The notes: generated from the sequence alone by a model not told the origin. A stretch of 64,000 nucleotides of DNA from an uncultured Cyclobacteriaceae bacterium (GCA_905479015.1 CAJQKV010000007.1:1-64000); one strand, 5' to 3'; shown: positions 26,441 through 36,743, numbered from the stretch's first letter. Numbers and translations: made by a program.

Positions 26441-28327
26441 TTAGTAAGCCCTAACCTCCACTCCCTTCATAAAATTAATAAAGGCCATATTTACAACGCT
26501 ATTGCCTCCTTTGGTCGGATAATCGCCTGTGAAATACCAATCCCCAAGATGATCAGGACATGCTTTGTGTAAACCCTCGACCGTTTGAAAAACCACTTCA
26601 AGTACGGCTTTCATTTTTTTAGGTTTAACAATCTCTCCAATCTTTTGAGATACTTGATCATAAGAAAAAGGCGCATAGAGTTCCTTCACATAATTGACCT
26701 CGTTTACCTTGTTTTGATCCGCTAAGCATTTTTCCAATACGTCTTCCAATAAATATTCTTTGCCCTCATCAATGAGTAAGGCCAATACCGCCCTAAAGGC
26801 TACAAAATCATTCATTTTACTCATATCAATACCATAACAATCAGGAAATCTAATCTGTGGAGCAGATGAAATGATCACAATTTTTTTAGGGTTCAAGTTG
26901 TCTAGTAAGGTCAAAATGCTTTTCTCGAGGGTGGTGCCCCGGACAATACTGTCATCAATAATAACCAATGAATCTCTATCCTTTTGGATGACTTCAAAAG
27001 TGGTATCATAGACATGCGCTACCAATTCATCCCTGTGTGAGGCATCCGCTATGAAAGTTCTTAACTTGGCATCTTTCAATACTAATTTTTCTATCCTTGG
27101 TTTGAACGTCAATAAATCTTCCAATGAATCCGCACTGGGCTTATGCTCGATAATAATCTCCTTGCGCTTACTTATTAAGTAATCTTCAACTCCTGACATC
27201 ATGCCCAAAAATGAAATTTCGGCGGTATTGGGTATATAAGAAAAAACAGTGTTTTTTAAATCAAAATTGATCGATTTCAAGACTTGAGGAACCATCAACC
27301 TACCTAGTTCTTTGCGCTCCCGATAAATATCTGGATCTGTTCCCCTAGAAAAATAAATACGCTCAAAACTACAGGCCTTTTTCTTTTGTGGCTCAAGGAA
27401 CTGTTTGTGTTCATAATTGCCCTGCTTATCAATAATTAAAGCATGGCCTGGACTGACTTCCTTAATATCCTCATAATTACATTCAAAGGCTGTTTTAATA
27501 GCTGGTTTTTCTGATGCCACCACGATTACTTCATCATCGGCATAATAATAGGCTGGCCGAATCCCTACAGGATCTCTTGCCACGAAAGCAGCTCCGTAAC
27601 CTACCATACCGGTGATGGCATATCCTCCGTCAAAATCTTTACAAGATCTATTCAAAACCCTTTGCAAATCTATTTTCTCTTCTATCAGCTGCGTGAGCTC
27701 TGCTTTACTGTGTGTGTTTTTATGTTTTTGGAAAATGAGCTCATTTTCCTCATCAAGAAAATGTCCTATTTTCTCCATAGCCGTCACGGTATCCACTTTT
27801 TCCTTGGGGTGTTGACCCAATTCGATCAGTTTTTCAAAAAGTTCATCAACATTGGTCATGTTAAAATTACCTGCCACAACCAGATTACGACTCCTCCAGT
27901 TATTCTGCCTCAGAAAAGGATGACAATTCTCAATATTGTTTTTTCCATGCGTTCCATAACGCAAATGTCCCATCCAAACTTCTCCTGAAAAAGCTACATT
28001 TTGTTTGAGCCATGCACCATCCATGTATTTTTCTTCTCCTTCCTTAAGCGCTTTTTGATATTTCCTTCCGATTTTTTGAAAAAGTGTTTCGATCGGTTGA
28101 GAATCAATGGCTCTGTAGCGACTGATGTAGCGATAACCCGGCTCCATATCTATTTTAATATTGGCAACCCCTACTCCATCCTGACCTCGATTAAGCTGTT
28201 TTTGCATCAATAAGTACATCTTATTCACCGCATAACTTGGTGTTTTGTATTTATCTATATAATACTGTAGCGGCTTCCTCAATCTGAGAAGAACTATGCC
28301 GCATTCGTGTTTAATGGCGTCACTCAT
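26441..28327 (-). CDS. Amidophosphoribosyltransferase, long form
   Basis: A 628-residue protein with an N-terminal class II glutamine amidotransferase domain (nucleophile Cys 9 in HECGIV after an 8-residue propeptide; GHLRYGTHG near 120) and a C-terminal phosphoribosyltransferase domain with the PRPP-binding VIIDDSIVRGTT motif. PurF makes phosphoribosylamine, the first step of purine synthesis. It is about 130 residues longer than classic PurF, a form common in Bacteroidota; whether it is the main or a second enzyme cannot be told. It overlaps nuoN by 4 bases (ATGA), so it is read with the complex I operon. Confidence 0.85.
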   Translation of the reverse strand: MSDAIKHECGIVLLRLRKPLQYYIDKYKTPSYAVNKMYLLMQKQLNRGQDGVGVANIKIDMEPGYRYISRYRAIDSQPIETLFQKIGRKYQKALKEGEEKYMDGAWLKQNVAFSGEVWMGHLRYGTHGKNNIENCHPFLRQNNWRSRNLVVAGNFNMTNVDELFEKLIELGQHPKEKVDTVTAMEKIGHFLDEENELIFQKHKNTHSKAELTQLIEEKIDLQRVLNRSCKDFDGGYAITGMVGYGAAFVARDPVGIRPAYYYADDEVIVVASEKPAIKTAFECNYEDIKEVSPGHALIIDKQGNYEHKQFLEPQKKKACSFERIYFSRGTDPDIYRERKELGRLMVPQVLKSINFDLKNTVFSYIPNTAEISFLGMMSGVEDYLISKRKEIIIEHKPSADSLEDLLTFKPRIEKLVLKDAKLRTFIADASHRDELVAHVYDTTFEVIQKDRDSLVIIDDSIVRGTTLEKSILTLLDNLNPKKIVIISSAPQIRFPDCYGIDMSKMNDFVAFRAVLALLIDEGKEYLLEDVLEKCLADQNKVNEVNYVKELYAPFSYDQVSQKIGEIVKPKKMKAVLEVVFQTVEGLHKACPDHLGDWYFTGDYPTKGGNSVVNMAFINFMKGVEVRAY

Positions 28328-29727
28328 GGGTTTATCATTGGTGCAAATCTATCTAAAATATTGGGTTGAATAAACAAAAGAATTAAAGTAAATGCCAACA
28401 AAGTCAAAATGACAAAATACCTCTTGTTTATCTTTATTTTTTTGCCTTGATCTTCTTTGAAAAAATAAAAATAAGGGACCCTTAAATAAAAATAAAGAGA
28501 AGCCGCCGAACTCAAAACACCCACGCAAATAAAGGTCAACCAATATAATGAGTCCATGGATCCATAATGCTGCCATGCAGTAGAAAAAAGAAATAATTTA
28601 GCCATAAATCCGCCTGTCGGTGGAAGTCCCACCAAAGCAACGGCCCAGATCACACTTATCACGCCTAATAATGGAAATTTTATGCCTAAACCAGACACAT
28701 TACTTAAGGATAAGTTCTCCCCTTCTTTCTCATGAAGCTGGACAAAAAGAAAGGCCAAAATATTCATGAACGCATAAATAATGACGTAATATTTAAATAC
28801 GGAATAAGTATCCATAACCAAGCACAATGGAAGTATGAATCCAGAATGTGCTACCGCTCCGTAGGACAGCATTCTTTTAACATCTGTTTGCCTTAAAGCA
28901 GCCAAAGTACCCCAAACAATAGTCAAAATGGCCAAGAGCAAAATGAGCTGCTCTAAAAAGGGATTAAATAATCCATTGGTCCACTTGAAGACATGATAAA
29001 GTACAGCAAAACCCGCAATTTTAGGTACCGTGGAAAAAAATGCGACTGCATCCGTTGGCGCGCCTTCATAGGTCGCCGGTACCCAGATATGAAAGGGGAC
29101 AATAGAAGTTTTGAAAAATAAACCAGATAAGAAAAAAAACAATCCCGTTGCGCCCAGTAATGAAAATTCTAGGGTATCAAAATAGAGCGAATCATGTGCC
29201 CCATACAAAAGTGAAATTCCAAATAACATCACGGCAGAACTTACGCCTCCAAATAATAAATATTTCATCGCGGCTTCACTACCTTTTTCATTGAAATGGA
29301 AGCCGGTCAGCAAATAGCTAGCATATGAAGTCAATTCAATAGCTAAATAAAGTATCAATAAATTATGGGAGCCTACCATGAAAAGAGATCCTATCAGTAC
29401 ACTCATCAACAAAAAATAGAATTCATAGGACTGGTGCGCTTGCCTTTTAAAGCACAATACACCTAGAGTAATCAAAGGCAATAATTGGGTCATTAGGTAA
29501 CTCAAATCATCTCTGATGATGGTTCGTGTGAAAAAAAACCCGGATACCTGCTGTGCAAAAAGAAAAGAACCTAACAATACAACAGCAGCGAATACTTTGA
29601 TCCAAAATAAGGGCAACCTCAATATGCCCAATATCAACAAGATGATAGAACCTGTAATCAAAATTATTTCGGAGGAAATCACTCCAAAATGTTCTTGGAT
29701 TTCTATAAGTTGCTCGTTGATCTTCAA
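28324..29727 (-). CDS. nuoN: NADH-quinone oxidoreductase subunit N
   Basis: A 467-residue antiporter-like membrane subunit of complex I, with 14 or so hydrophobic segments. Recognisable blocks are LAIELTSYASYLLTGF (conserved Glu), the FKTSIVPFHIWVPATYEGAPT segment, and LLSYGAVAHSGF-like RMLSYGAVAHSGF (conserved Lys nearby). It takes part in proton pumping. The only sensible start is TTG at 29727, eight bases after the nuoM stop, because the ATG just upstream runs into a stop at once. Confidence 0.93.
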   Translation of the reverse strand: MKINEQLIEIQEHFGVISSEIILITGSIILLILGILRLPLFWIKVFAAVVLLGSFLFAQQVSGFFFTRTIIRDDLSYLMTQLLPLITLGVLCFKRQAHQSYEFYFLLMSVLIGSLFMVGSHNLLILYLAIELTSYASYLLTGFHFNEKGSEAAMKYLLFGGVSSAVMLFGISLLYGAHDSLYFDTLEFSLLGATGLFFFLSGLFFKTSIVPFHIWVPATYEGAPTDAVAFFSTVPKIAGFAVLYHVFKWTNGLFNPFLEQLILLLAILTIVWGTLAALRQTDVKRMLSYGAVAHSGFILPLCLVMDTYSVFKYYVIIYAFMNILAFLFVQLHEKEGENLSLSNVSGLGIKFPLLGVISVIWAVALVGLPPTGGFMAKLFLFSTAWQHYGSMDSLYWLTFICVGVLSSAASLYFYLRVPYFYFFKEDQGKKIKINKRYFVILTLLAFTLILLFIQPNILDRFAPMINP

Positions 29728-29735
29728 AATGCCAT

Positions 29736-31358
29736 TTATAGTTTAATTTTTAAATCTCCTACATGGGCTATGAACAGTTCAATGCTGTGGTTCATCGTAT
29801 CTAAAATGATTTTTGGATACATGCCTAAAACAACGATACCCAATATCAATGGTGTGAAAATCAACCATTCTCTTATTTCTAAATCTTTCATTTTCGGCTC
29901 CCAACTGTGCTCCCGTACCCAATATTTACCCAAAAACATGCGCTGTATCGTCCACAGATAATAAGCAGCCGTAATCAACAAGCCCATTACAGCGACGATT
30001 CCTATCCAGTTCGGCAGCATCCCATCAACTGCACTCACGTTAAAAGCACCCATCAATACCAATAGTTCTCCCACAAAACCCGCTAAACCAGGTAATCCAA
30101 GGGAAGCAAAAAATACAATCATTACCACAAAACTATAGCCGGGTAATTTTGTGGCCAATCCACTGAAATTTTCGATCTTCCTATTCTGAGTTCGATCATA
30201 GAGTACACCCACAATGAGAAATAACGCTGCTGAAATGAATCCATGCGCAATCATTTGAAACATTCCTCCTGCAGCACCTTCAACCGTAAAGGAACCTAAG
30301 CCGATCAATACAAATCCCATGTGTGATATGGAGCTGTAGGCGATCATTCGTTTCAGATCATTTTGCGCCATCGCATTCAGTCCCCCATAAATGATAGCTA
30401 AAACCCCAAAAATGGCAATATAATAACCAAAATGAAGCGCTGCATCGGGGAAAATAGAAAAGGCTATTCGATAGAGACCATAGCCGCCCAACTTCAAAAG
30501 CAATGCTGCCAAAATCACAGATATAGGTGTGGCTGCTTCCACATGGGCATCCGGTAACCATGTATGAAAAGGTACGATAGGTAGCTTGATGGCAAACCCT
30601 AAAAATAAAGCAAGAAAAGCCACTGCTCTTAAAGGCATACCCATAAAAGTCAACACTGAATCTTTGGCCAAACTACTGCCTTCTATGAAATAATTGGAAT
30701 CCATCATGTGCAGCAGATTAAAACTATGAATCATCATTTCACTGGTAGGGTCTAGTACCCCAACACTTAGGTAAAGGGCGATCATAACTACCAAAATAAG
30801 TAACGAGCCTACCAGGGTATAAATGAAAAATTTAATCGAAGCATAAGATCTTCTTGGCCCACCCCAAAGTCCAATAAGGAAAAACATAGGTAAAAGCACC
30901 AACTCAAAAAATAAATAAAATAAGAAAAAATCAAGGGCTAGAAAGCAGCCAACGATACTGGTGCTGAGCAATAAATACAACATGAAATAGCTTCTCACCT
31001 GTTGCTTTAACTTCCAAGAGGCGAGTACCCCAAGGACTGTGATTAAGGACGAAAGTACGACCAACCAAAGACTCATACCGTCTACCCCTAGGTGGTAATC
31101 AATATTGAAGCTTCCAAATGAGCCAAGGCTCATTGAAATCCATGAAAACTTTTCAACAAATTGAAATGAGGTCAAAAGATGATCTCCATAGTTGGGATCA
31201 AATCTCCATACCAATCCGATGGAGAATAACAATTGAATCAAAGAAAATATCAAAGCCACTATTTTGATCCCTGAGGTCTGCCGCTCATTAAAAAAAAGCA
31301 GGGTAAAAGCACCCAAGAGAGGCATCCAAATGATCAAAGAAAGTATATAACTACTCAT
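29736..31358 (-). CDS. nuoM: NADH-quinone oxidoreductase subunit M
   Basis: I start at ATG 31358 (540 residues), one base after the nuoL stop. It is a proton-pumping, antiporter-like complex I subunit; FFELVLLPMFFLIGLWGG holds the conserved Glu on a transmembrane helix, and the IKLPIVPFHTWLPDAHVE segment and RMIAYSSISHMGFV are typical NuoM blocks. Length is normal. Member of the nuoHIJKLMN group. Confidence 0.95.
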   Translation of the reverse strand: MSSYILSLIIWMPLLGAFTLLFFNERQTSGIKIVALIFSLIQLLFSIGLVWRFDPNYGDHLLTSFQFVEKFSWISMSLGSFGSFNIDYHLGVDGMSLWLVVLSSLITVLGVLASWKLKQQVRSYFMLYLLLSTSIVGCFLALDFFLFYLFFELVLLPMFFLIGLWGGPRRSYASIKFFIYTLVGSLLILVVMIALYLSVGVLDPTSEMMIHSFNLLHMMDSNYFIEGSSLAKDSVLTFMGMPLRAVAFLALFLGFAIKLPIVPFHTWLPDAHVEAATPISVILAALLLKLGGYGLYRIAFSIFPDAALHFGYYIAIFGVLAIIYGGLNAMAQNDLKRMIAYSSISHMGFVLIGLGSFTVEGAAGGMFQMIAHGFISAALFLIVGVLYDRTQNRKIENFSGLATKLPGYSFVVMIVFFASLGLPGLAGFVGELLVLMGAFNVSAVDGMLPNWIGIVAVMGLLITAAYYLWTIQRMFLGKYWVREHSWEPKMKDLEIREWLIFTPLILGIVVLGMYPKIILDTMNHSIELFIAHVGDLKIKL

Positions 31359-31359
31359 T

Positions 31360-33285
31360 TTATAAAGCAAATTTTAACCAAACCAGTATTATTACTAATC
31401 CAATGATCGCAGAAACAAAATGGATTTGAACACGCGCTGGATGAAATTTTGTAAACATTGATCCCAGTATTTGCACCACGCTTTTTATTAAGGAAATCAA
31501 TCCATCGACTATGAGTCTGTCAAATAAATCTGTCACTTTACTCAACACCACTATAGAAACCGATATTTTATTAAAAAAAGGATTGATCAAAACTGTATCT
31601 ACCTTGGAAGTCTTGAATGCCAGCCAATCGAAAGAAGGCACCAGTATCCCCATATAGAACTTATCTAAATAAAATCCGTTTTGAACAAAAATAGACAACC
31701 TTGAGGAATTAAATGATTTCATTTTGCGCATCCCTTGCCTACCATATGTCCAATAGCTAAAACCCAAACCTAATAACACCAATAGGATTGAAGATCCAAT
31801 CATTGGCGTCACCCAACTCCCTTCTACCTTGGGTTGGGTCCCCAACCAATATTCTAGAAAATTCAAATCCCCACCCAACGGATGAATACGATAAAAAACA
31901 CCTAATGAAAGGATGGCTAAAACCGATATTGGTAAGATTTCAGTCCATGATTTTTGAAGCATTTTGAGTGATTTTTCTCCTCGGTAAGAACCAAAAAAGA
32001 CCAACAGTAATTGTTTGCCCATATAATAAGCTGTAAGAAAAGATATCCCTAAAGCCGTGATGGGAAGAGCGAAAGCCAGCCCATTTTCACTTTGCATTGC
32101 CCAAGAAAATACCCCTAATATAATGCCTTCCTTCGAAAGAAATCCCGAGAAAAAAGGCAATCCTACCAAGGCCATCATACAAACTAAATAGGACCAGAAT
32201 GTGATCGGTAAATAGCTTTTCAATCCACCCATTCTGCGCATATCTTGGGGAGCTGTTGTAGGATCTTGGATACTTAAATAATGTATTACCGATCCTGCAC
32301 ATAAAAAAAGACCTGCCTTAAAAAAAGCATGCGTCCAAAGGTGAAATAAAGCCATATCGTAAGCACCTACTCCCATACCCATCACCATATAACCTAACTG
32401 GGAAATAGTAGAATAAGCCAATACCGCCTTCATATCCGTTTGACAAGCGGCAATCAATGCTCCCAAAAAGGCAGTAATGATTCCCAAAGAAGCAATCCAG
32501 TCCAACAAATAGGGATCAAATACAATGAATAGGCGAAACAATAAATATACTCCTGCCGCTACCATGGTTGCCGCATGGATCAAGGCCGATATAGGCGTAG
32601 GGCCTACCATGGCGTGCGGCAGCCAAGTGAAAAATGGGAACTGGGCCGATTTACCCAAGACGCCAATCAATAAACAAATGCCTATCGCTGTGCTGCTATC
32701 ATTCTCTGGCAATGGACCCAGGCTGGAGATAAAACCATCGTTTCCAGATCCCAGAAGCATCAATAAACCCATAAATAATATCAAATCTGCGATCCTGTTG
32801 GTCATAAAAGCAATCCTTCCAGCAATCGCATTTTTAACATCTTGGAACCAAAAAATAATCAACAAATAAGATGAAAAGCCTACCAGTTCCCAAAAGATAA
32901 AGAGCAATATTAAGTGGTCTGACATCAGGAGACCCAACATAGAAAAAGTAAAAAATCCTAATTTTAGATAATAACGATCCTTATGGACATCTTCTGACAA
33001 ATAAAATATTGAAAAGAGGTGCACTAAAAAAGAAATCAAGCTTACCAGTAAAATAAGGACTGCTGAGGATCTGTCTACAGCAAAACCCATTACAAATCCT
33101 GGCAACCATTCAAACTGAAACATCCAAAGCGTCCCTTGAACGAAACTGAGATAGTAACCTGCTAAAATAGTAGTTAATGATAAAAAAATACTAGCGATGA
33201 TTCCGGATTTCGAAGGAATAGTATAGGCCATTATACCACCCAATAAAGGCAACAACAATATAAGAGCCAATAGATAATCCTCCAT
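31360..33285 (-). CDS. nuoL: NADH-quinone oxidoreductase subunit L
   Basis: The ATG at 33285 gives 641 residues. It is the largest membrane subunit of complex I, with FIFWELVGFSSYLLI (key Glu), FPFFTWLPHAMVGPTPISA and LAYSTISQLGYM, and a long C-terminal part containing the lateral helix that lies along the membrane arm. It pumps protons. Starts a few bases from the nuoK stop and is followed at once by nuoM. Confidence 0.95.
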   Translation of the reverse strand: MEDYLLALILLLPLLGGIMAYTIPSKSGIIASIFLSLTTILAGYYLSFVQGTLWMFQFEWLPGFVMGFAVDRSSAVLILLVSLISFLVHLFSIFYLSEDVHKDRYYLKLGFFTFSMLGLLMSDHLILLFIFWELVGFSSYLLIIFWFQDVKNAIAGRIAFMTNRIADLILFMGLLMLLGSGNDGFISSLGPLPENDSSTAIGICLLIGVLGKSAQFPFFTWLPHAMVGPTPISALIHAATMVAAGVYLLFRLFIVFDPYLLDWIASLGIITAFLGALIAACQTDMKAVLAYSTISQLGYMVMGMGVGAYDMALFHLWTHAFFKAGLFLCAGSVIHYLSIQDPTTAPQDMRRMGGLKSYLPITFWSYLVCMMALVGLPFFSGFLSKEGIILGVFSWAMQSENGLAFALPITALGISFLTAYYMGKQLLLVFFGSYRGEKSLKMLQKSWTEILPISVLAILSLGVFYRIHPLGGDLNFLEYWLGTQPKVEGSWVTPMIGSSILLVLLGLGFSYWTYGRQGMRKMKSFNSSRLSIFVQNGFYLDKFYMGILVPSFDWLAFKTSKVDTVLINPFFNKISVSIVVLSKVTDLFDRLIVDGLISLIKSVVQILGSMFTKFHPARVQIHFVSAIIGLVIILVWLKFAL

Positions 33286-33287
33286 GA

Positions 33288-33593
33288 TCAATGCTTCAGT
33301 TTTTTTAATGAATTGAGATCCAAGGTTTGAAAATGCCTAAAAATATTAAGCATAATAGCCAAGGCAACTACAGATTCTGCCGCCGCCAATACGACCACAA
33401 AAATTCCCATCAATTGCCCCTGAATATTGGGGTCAGAACCCGAAAATACAACGAGATTAACATTAGCTCCATTCAGCATGAGTTCGATTCCTATCATGAC
33501 AAAAATGGCATTTTTCTTTATAATAACAATCAACAGCCCCGTGCAAAACAAAAAAGCACCTATCATCAACCCGAAGATAATAGGATCAAGCAT
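33288..33593 (-). CDS. nuoK: NADH-quinone oxidoreductase subunit K
   Basis: A 101-residue subunit with three membrane helices. FVMIGIELMLNGANVNLV carries the conserved Glu in helix 2, and AAAESVVALAIMLN the second Glu in helix 3; both act in proton translocation. Overlaps nuoJ by 8 bases. Confidence 0.95.
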   Translation of the reverse strand: MLDPIIFGLMIGAFLFCTGLLIVIIKKNAIFVMIGIELMLNGANVNLVVFSGSDPNIQGQLMGIFVVVLAAAESVVALAIMLNIFRHFQTLDLNSLKKLKH

Positions 33594-34080
33594 GTTGCGA
33601 TTTTTTACCTAAATATGAAGCGCCTACCAATACGACCAACAACAGAAAAGCAATAAGCTCGAATGCCAAAATATACTGGGTCAAAAAGCGTAGACCAATC
33701 TCCTTTACTTGACCTGTAGTTTGAAGAACCTCTTGGGGTCCGATCGTCGAACTACCCATTAATGCATAAATGAGCAGGGCCATACCCAATGTGACCAGAG
33801 ATCCAAAAAAAAGCAAGTGATATCCTACAATGACTTTACCATCAGGAGATCTATTGGTCAGCATAATACCAAAAGCGATTAAAATCAAAATACCACCGGC
33901 ATAAATCAATATTTGAATAACCGCCAGAAAACTTGCGTTATAAATGACATAAAAACCCGCGATACTCAACAAACACAAAGCCAGCAAAAAAGCGGCATAA
34001 ATAAGATTTTCTGTGAAAATCAAAGTCAAACCTGATAAGAAAATCAACAATCCAAAGAAATACATCCCAACCTCATTCAT
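33586..34080 (-). CDS. nuoJ: NADH-quinone oxidoreductase subunit J
   Basis: A 164-residue membrane subunit with five hydrophobic helices; AAFLLALCLLSIAGFYVI and the VIQILIYAGGILILIAFGI block are the NuoJ signature, including the Tyr/Gly hinge of helix 3. It links the quinone site to proton channels. Overlaps nuoI by 8 bases. Confidence 0.95.
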   Translation of the reverse strand: MNEVGMYFFGLLIFLSGLTLIFTENLIYAAFLLALCLLSIAGFYVIYNASFLAVIQILIYAGGILILIAFGIMLTNRSPDGKVIVGYHLLFFGSLVTLGMALLIYALMGSSTIGPQEVLQTTGQVKEIGLRFLTQYILAFELIAFLLLVVLVGASYLGKKSQHA

Positions 34081-34747
34081 CCTTTTTCTTAGGTAATTTA
34101 GATTTTATCATTTTAGGTTTAAAAACGACTTTATCTCTACTCGATTTCATAACTCGTGCCGAAGGCGCGGGCATTGTTTTTTGCTTTTCTTCAAATGCTT
34201 GTTTGGCTTCCAATATCTGAAGGGGTGTCATTTCAGCAAATTCGTATATATGATCTCCACGATCAAAAGTGCTAAAATCATAAGACTTGGTCATCGTTAG
34301 GCATTCGGTTGGGCAAACGGTTGTACATAATCCACAAAAACAACACTTAGACATGTCAATATTAAATTTAGCCGCATGGATCCTTTTATTAGTTCCATCT
34401 GAAGTTTTTCCTATGATATCTGTCGCCCTAATGGGCTCAATTTCAATGCAATTGACGGGACATACTTTGACACATAAATCGCATACAATACAATCATCTA
34501 TCTCATTGTGTAGTTTATAGCGCCCATGATCAGGGACTGGTAGTGATTCTTTTGGATATTGTAAAGTAGCAATGCCTTTATTCTTTAAGAAATAATCTTC
34601 ATCTGCAATACCCATGGGATCTCTTTCTGTTCTTGCTTCCCATAAATGTTTTAAGGTAAGCTTAAGACCATTACTCAGCGTTTGTACAGAATGGGTAATA
34701 TTTGAGAAATATTTTATCAAAGCATCATGAGTTTCCAAATTCCACAT
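34073..34747 (-). CDS. nuoI: NADH-quinone oxidoreductase subunit I
   Basis: The start at ATG 34747 gives 224 residues and a 31-base overlap with nuoH; the longer frame from 34789 would overlap by 73. The protein carries two 4Fe-4S ferredoxin motifs, CIVCDLCVKVCPVNC and CCFCGLCTTVCPTEC, which hold the clusters N6a and N6b in the peripheral arm. The lysine-rich tail (last 30 residues) is longer than in many homologues. It is the only iron-sulfur subunit of complex I in the window. Confidence 0.93.
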   Translation of the reverse strand: MWNLETHDALIKYFSNITHSVQTLSNGLKLTLKHLWEARTERDPMGIADEDYFLKNKGIATLQYPKESLPVPDHGRYKLHNEIDDCIVCDLCVKVCPVNCIEIEPIRATDIIGKTSDGTNKRIHAAKFNIDMSKCCFCGLCTTVCPTECLTMTKSYDFSTFDRGDHIYEFAEMTPLQILEAKQAFEEKQKTMPAPSARVMKSSRDKVVFKPKMIKSKLPKKKDE

Positions 34748-35778
34748 AAAAATACCAATAGTAAACCAAAAGGGGTCAAATATTTCCACGAAAGTGTCAT
34801 CAATTGGTCAACCCTCAACCTAGGATAGGTCCAACGAATCCACATTTGCACGAATACCAATATCAAAGTTTTAAAGAGTAACCAGAAGACTTCCCAATAG
34901 CTTCCCATCGTCCAATGCGCCCATTGAAACGATCCCATATTAATAAAAGGTGTATTCCAGCCACCAAAAAATAAAATTACCGCTAAAAAAGAAATCAAAA
35001 GCATGATTCCATATTCTGCCAGCATAAATATACCCCATCGGAATCCACTATATTCGGTATGATATCCGCCTACCAATTCTGATTCAGACTCAGGCAAATC
35101 AAAGGGAGCCCGGTTGGCCTTGGCCAACCCAGCGATAAAAAATATTAAAAAGCTAAACAACAAAAGGGGACTCTTCACTACGTTCCAAGATAGTAGCCCT
35201 CCCATTTGGGTCACTTCAATATCCATACCCTTCAACCCAAAAAGAAATATGGGATCCGTCGTATAAAGACCCTGCTGTCGAGTGATCTCTTGCAGGTCCA
35301 TCGACTGGCAAATCATGACAACGCAGAGTACACTTAATCCCAAAGGAATCTCAAATGAAACGATCTGAGCGATGGCACGAACCGCCCCGAACAAAGAAAA
35401 TTTATTATTAGAACCCCAACCTGCCATTAAAATACCCAAGACATCCAATGAGACCACGGCCATGAGTAGCAAAACCCCTGATTCTACGGCAGCTCCAGCA
35501 ACGTTGGCATTTAACGGCAACATCGAAAAACCAGCAAAAATAGCAGTAAAAAAAAGGATAGGTCCTAATAAAAAGATAGGTTTATCAGCTGCATTTGGGA
35601 CAATATCTTCCTTCTGAATCATTTTAAGAAGGTCTGCCAAAGTTTGAAATATTCCTTTCGGACCCACATCCATGGGACCGAATCGACTTTGAATAAAGGC
35701 TGCAATCTTTCTTTCACCGTATACTGCTACCAAAACAAAAAAAAGCAAAAAAGGTAAATAAAATAAAAAAGTATGCAC
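34717..35778 (-). CDS. nuoH: NADH-quinone oxidoreductase subunit H
   Basis: A 353-residue membrane subunit that with NuoB and NuoD forms the quinone chamber. GERKIAAFIQSRFGPMDVGPKG and the NRAPFDLPESESELVGGYHTEYSG block (conserved acidic loop) are diagnostic. Starts at GTG. It is the first gene of this nuo group; nuoA to nuoG are not next to it, so the operon is split or the organism keeps them elsewhere. Confidence 0.95.
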   Translation of the reverse strand: MHTFLFYLPFLLFFVLVAVYGERKIAAFIQSRFGPMDVGPKGIFQTLADLLKMIQKEDIVPNAADKPIFLLGPILFFTAIFAGFSMLPLNANVAGAAVESGVLLLMAVVSLDVLGILMAGWGSNNKFSLFGAVRAIAQIVSFEIPLGLSVLCVVMICQSMDLQEITRQQGLYTTDPIFLFGLKGMDIEVTQMGGLLSWNVVKSPLLLFSFLIFFIAGLAKANRAPFDLPESESELVGGYHTEYSGFRWGIFMLAEYGIMLLISFLAVILFFGGWNTPFINMGSFQWAHWTMGSYWEVFWLLFKTLILVFVQMWIRWTYPRLRVDQLMTLSWKYLTPFGLLLVFLCGIWKLMML

Positions 35779-35801
35779 GTGAGAAACCTTTTAATTCACT
35801 A

Positions 35802-35809
35802 CAAAGATA
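35802..35809 (-). promoter_or_regulatory. -7 box of the nuoHIJKLMN-purF operon
   Basis: On the minus strand TATCTTTG matches TAnnTTTG, with transcription expected near 35796, 18 bases before the nuoH GTG. A TTTG lies upstream, but only 13 bases away, closer than usual for a -33 element. Confidence 0.5.
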
Positions 35810-35903
35810 GCATTATGACGGTCAAATTTGATTAAATTCAGGCTATTATTAAGGAGTAGTTCGGCGCGCATAATTTTCAATTAAAATGGTTACTTTGGAT
35901 CAT

Positions 35904-36743
35904 TTAGCTTTGTTTAACGTCTAAAATTACTCGTTGTGCATGAAGGGTTTGACCATAAAATAATTGCGCATGACTTTCAAAATTTTCAGGTTCATCCGTT
36001 GTTCTAAAACTCACTTTGCTGTTTTTGAGACATTTTATGTCCATTTCAGGATGCCTCGATAAATAAGTTGCCAATTTTGGACCCACCATCTCAGCTTGAC
36101 CATAGATGTTTATATGTTCTGGTACTTTACTACGAATCAAATCATACAGCAACGGATAGTGGGTGCACGCAAGAAAAATAGCATCTATACTTGGCCCCTT
36201 TTGTAATAAAGATTGAATTTCTTTTTCCACAAAATAGGCTGCTCCTGTACCCAATAACTCTCCATTTTCAACTAAGGGTACCCACATGGGACAGGCCTGT
36301 TGATGTACTTGAATTTGCGGAAAGAATTTTTTAATTTCGATTAGGTAAGACTTGGATCGAATCGTTCCATGGGTCCCTAAAATACCAATCTCTTTAGTTT
36401 GGGTATAATCTAAAACACTTTCTGTAGTTGGCCGCAGAACGCCCAATACTCTTTTATGGGCTCCCAAATAGGGAAGGTCTTTCTGCTGAATGGTTCTTAA
36501 GGCCTCTGCAGAGGCTGTATTACAGGCTAAAACAACAAGAGAACAACCTTGATCAAACAGATGTTTTACCCCTTCGAGGGTGAATTCATAAATACGCTCA
36601 AAAGACCGCGGTCCATAGGGGGCACGCGCATTATCTCCAAGATACAGAAAATCGTGTTTGGGAAGGTTTTTGACAAGTCCTTTGAGGACGGTCAAACCAC
36701 CATATCCCGAGTCAAAAACACCAATAGGTCCTGCTTCATTCAT
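35904..36743 (-). CDS. murI: Glutamate racemase
   Basis: A 279-residue cofactor-independent racemase that supplies D-glutamate for peptidoglycan. PIGVFDSGYGGLTVL at the N-terminus, LACNTASAEAL (first catalytic Cys, about residue 76) and LACTHYPLL (second Cys, about 190) are all present. Full length. A terminator for the upstream gene lies against its start. Confidence 0.95.
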   Translation of the reverse strand: MNEAGPIGVFDSGYGGLTVLKGLVKNLPKHDFLYLGDNARAPYGPRSFERIYEFTLEGVKHLFDQGCSLVVLACNTASAEALRTIQQKDLPYLGAHKRVLGVLRPTTESVLDYTQTKEIGILGTHGTIRSKSYLIEIKKFFPQIQVHQQACPMWVPLVENGELLGTGAAYFVEKEIQSLLQKGPSIDAIFLACTHYPLLYDLIRSKVPEHINIYGQAEMVGPKLATYLSRHPEMDIKCLKNSKVSFRTTDEPENFESHAQLFYGQTLHAQRVILDVKQS

